In this document: one piece after another, positions 6,061 to 7,011 of the stretch
Numbering within the stretch: the stretch's first letter is position 1
How the letters are laid out: each line of letters opens with the position of its first letter
Assembly: GCA_028868455.1 (NCBI GenBank)
Contig: JAGWUK010000151.1
Location: forward strand, 1-7,011
Source: Burkholderiales bacterium
GTDB taxonomy: Bacteria > Pseudomonadota > Gammaproteobacteria > Burkholderiales > Burkholderiaceae_D
Reading direction: 5' to 3'
Length of the DNA: 7,011 nucleotides
Program-made: the position numbers and the translations under genes
The notes under the pieces: model-generated
Seen by the model: the letters and a program-made list of their open reading frames with translations, nothing else
Told to the model about the DNA's origin: nothing
Database searches by the model: none

Positions 6061-7011
6061 ATGAAAAAAACCCTTCTCACCCTGTCCATTCTGGGAATAG
6101 GCCAGCTCTCCTATGCCAACGAAGGCATGTGGATGCCGCAGCAATTGCCACAAATCGCCAAAGAACTCAAAGCCGCCGGTCTGGAACTGGATCCAGCCAG
6201 GCTGACCAAGCTGACAGAATTCCCTATGGGCGCCATCGTCAGCCTCGGTGGTTGTTCGGCCTCGTTTGTTTCACCTAAGGGGCTGGTCGTCACCAATCAC
6301 CATTGCGTCTATCGCAGCGTTGCGCATGATTCAACACCGGAACATAACTACCTGGCCAACGGCTTTCTCGCCAGAACCATGACGGACGAATTGCCCGCTG
6401 CGCCCGGCACCCGCATCTACGTGACCAAGGCGGTTACGAATGTCACGGATAAAATCATCGACAAAACCACTGCCGCATTGCATGGAAAACAACGCGTCGA
6501 TGCGATAGAAAAAAACAGCAAGGCGCTGGTTGCTGCATGTGAGAAAGATGACGGTCATCGCTGCAACGTTTATCCGTATTACGGCGGGCTGGAATTCTAC
6601 ATGATCAAGCAAATGGAAATCCGCGATGTGCGTCTGGTTCATGCGCCGCCAGAAGGCGTCGGTAAATTTGGCGGCGACACCGATAACTGGATGTGGCCGC
6701 GTCATACCGGCGACTATGGCTACTATCGCGCTTACGTCAGCAAGGATGGCAAACCCGCCGACTTTAGCAAAGACAATGTGCCATATAGTCCCAAGCTGTA
6801 TCTGAAACTCGCAAAAGAAGGCCTGAAAGAAGGCGATTTCGTCATGGCACTCGGCTACCCTGGTCGCACCAATCGTCATCGTCTGCCGTCAGAAGTAGCA
6901 CAAACCTTTGACTGGAGTTATCCAGAACTGGTCAAAATGTATGGGGAAGAATTGGCGATCATTGGCAAGGAAAGCAAAGACAATGAAGATGTGCGCCTGA
7001 AATACGCCAGC
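6061..7011 (+). CDS. S46-family dipeptidyl-peptidase (DPP7/DPP11 type), N-terminal part
   Basis: Exported serine peptidase of family S46, which removes dipeptides from the N-terminus of peptides in the periplasm or at the cell surface. The 317 codons in the window run off the right edge; the family is usually about 700 residues, so less than half is seen. A signal peptide is plain: MKK, a hydrophobic core to residue 16 and a likely cut after SYA (residue 19), leaving NEGMW, close to the DEGMW start of mature S46 enzymes. The chymotrypsin-like fold is marked by GAIVSLGGCSASFVSPKG and TNHHC, with the catalytic histidine expected at H81, and by GKFGGDTDNWMWPRHTGDY (201-219), with the catalytic aspartate in GGDTDNW (D206 or D208). 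The catalytic serine lies beyond the window. C64, C82, C160 and C168 could form disulfides after export. No strong Shine-Dalgarno site precedes the ATG, but the next in-frame ATG would remove the signal peptide. Cleavage specificity cannot be told from this part. Confidence 0.92.
   Translation, partial: MKKTLLTLSILGIGQLSYANEGMWMPQQLPQIAKELKAAGLELDPARLTKLTEFPMGAIVSLGGCSASFVSPKGLVVTNHHCVYRSVAHDSTPEHNYLANGFLARTMTDELPAAPGTRIYVTKAVTNVTDKIIDKTTAALHGKQRVDAIEKNSKALVAACEKDDGHRCNVYPYYGGLEFYMIKQMEIRDVRLVHAPPEGVGKFGGDTDNWMWPRHTGDYGYYRAYVSKDGKPADFSKDNVPYSPKLYLKLAKEGLKEGDFVMALGYPGRTNRHRLPSEVAQTFDWSYPELVKMYGEELAIIGKESKDNEDVRLKYAS

Noticed and set aside
6331..6879. 182-codon minus-strand frame antisense to the S46 gene
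   Set aside because: It lies wholly opposite a clear S46 peptidase reading frame with catalytic motifs, so it is a shadow.

Overview
The window looks like a chromosomal stretch of a betaproteobacterium, most likely of the order Burkholderiales and plausibly Oxalobacteraceae (Herminiimonas-like). This rests on the gene set and order: a YpjD/CcsA-type membrane protein, a small PP0621-type protein, PilS and PilR beside nrdA. It also rests on the moderate G+C content and on an S46 peptidase of the kind found in several Gram-negative groups. The species is an inference; no database search was possible.

Layout: (1) Positions 1-702, minus strand, hold the N-terminal third or less of NrdA, the large subunit of class I ribonucleotide reductase. 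It has two consecutive ATP-cone domains and runs off the left edge. (2) Positions 703-1490 are a 788-bp gap with no convincing gene. It holds an A+T-rich block with a strong NrdR-box match and weaker partner boxes, a perfect 14-bp palindrome close to nrdA, and a hairpin plus T-tract that fits a terminator for the pilR transcript. (3) Positions 1491-5754, minus strand, are a compact four-gene unit, read from the right: a cytochrome c assembly-like inner-membrane protein, a GTG-started 80-aa membrane-anchored Cys/His protein (4-bp overlap), the sensor kinase PilS (24-bp gap) and the sigma-54 activator PilR (4-bp overlap). (4) Positions 5755-6060 are a divergent intergenic region with two GGAA-N2-TTCC sites. 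(5) From 6061 to the right edge, plus strand, lies the N-terminal part of an exported S46-family dipeptidyl-peptidase.

PilS and PilR form the two-component system that in other bacteria senses the level of type IV pilin in the membrane and activates sigma-54-dependent pilA transcription. The two small upstream genes share their transcript by overlap and spacing, but their link to pili is not established. NrdA makes deoxyribonucleotides and is expected to be regulated allosterically through its ATP cones and transcriptionally through NrdR. The S46 enzyme would degrade peptides in the periplasm.

I did not find an unmistakably new system. The most useful leads are the long nrdA control region, the tightly packed four-gene pil regulatory unit with its unexplained small Cys/His protein, an enlarged PAS region in PilS, and paired inverted repeats in the divergent promoter region.
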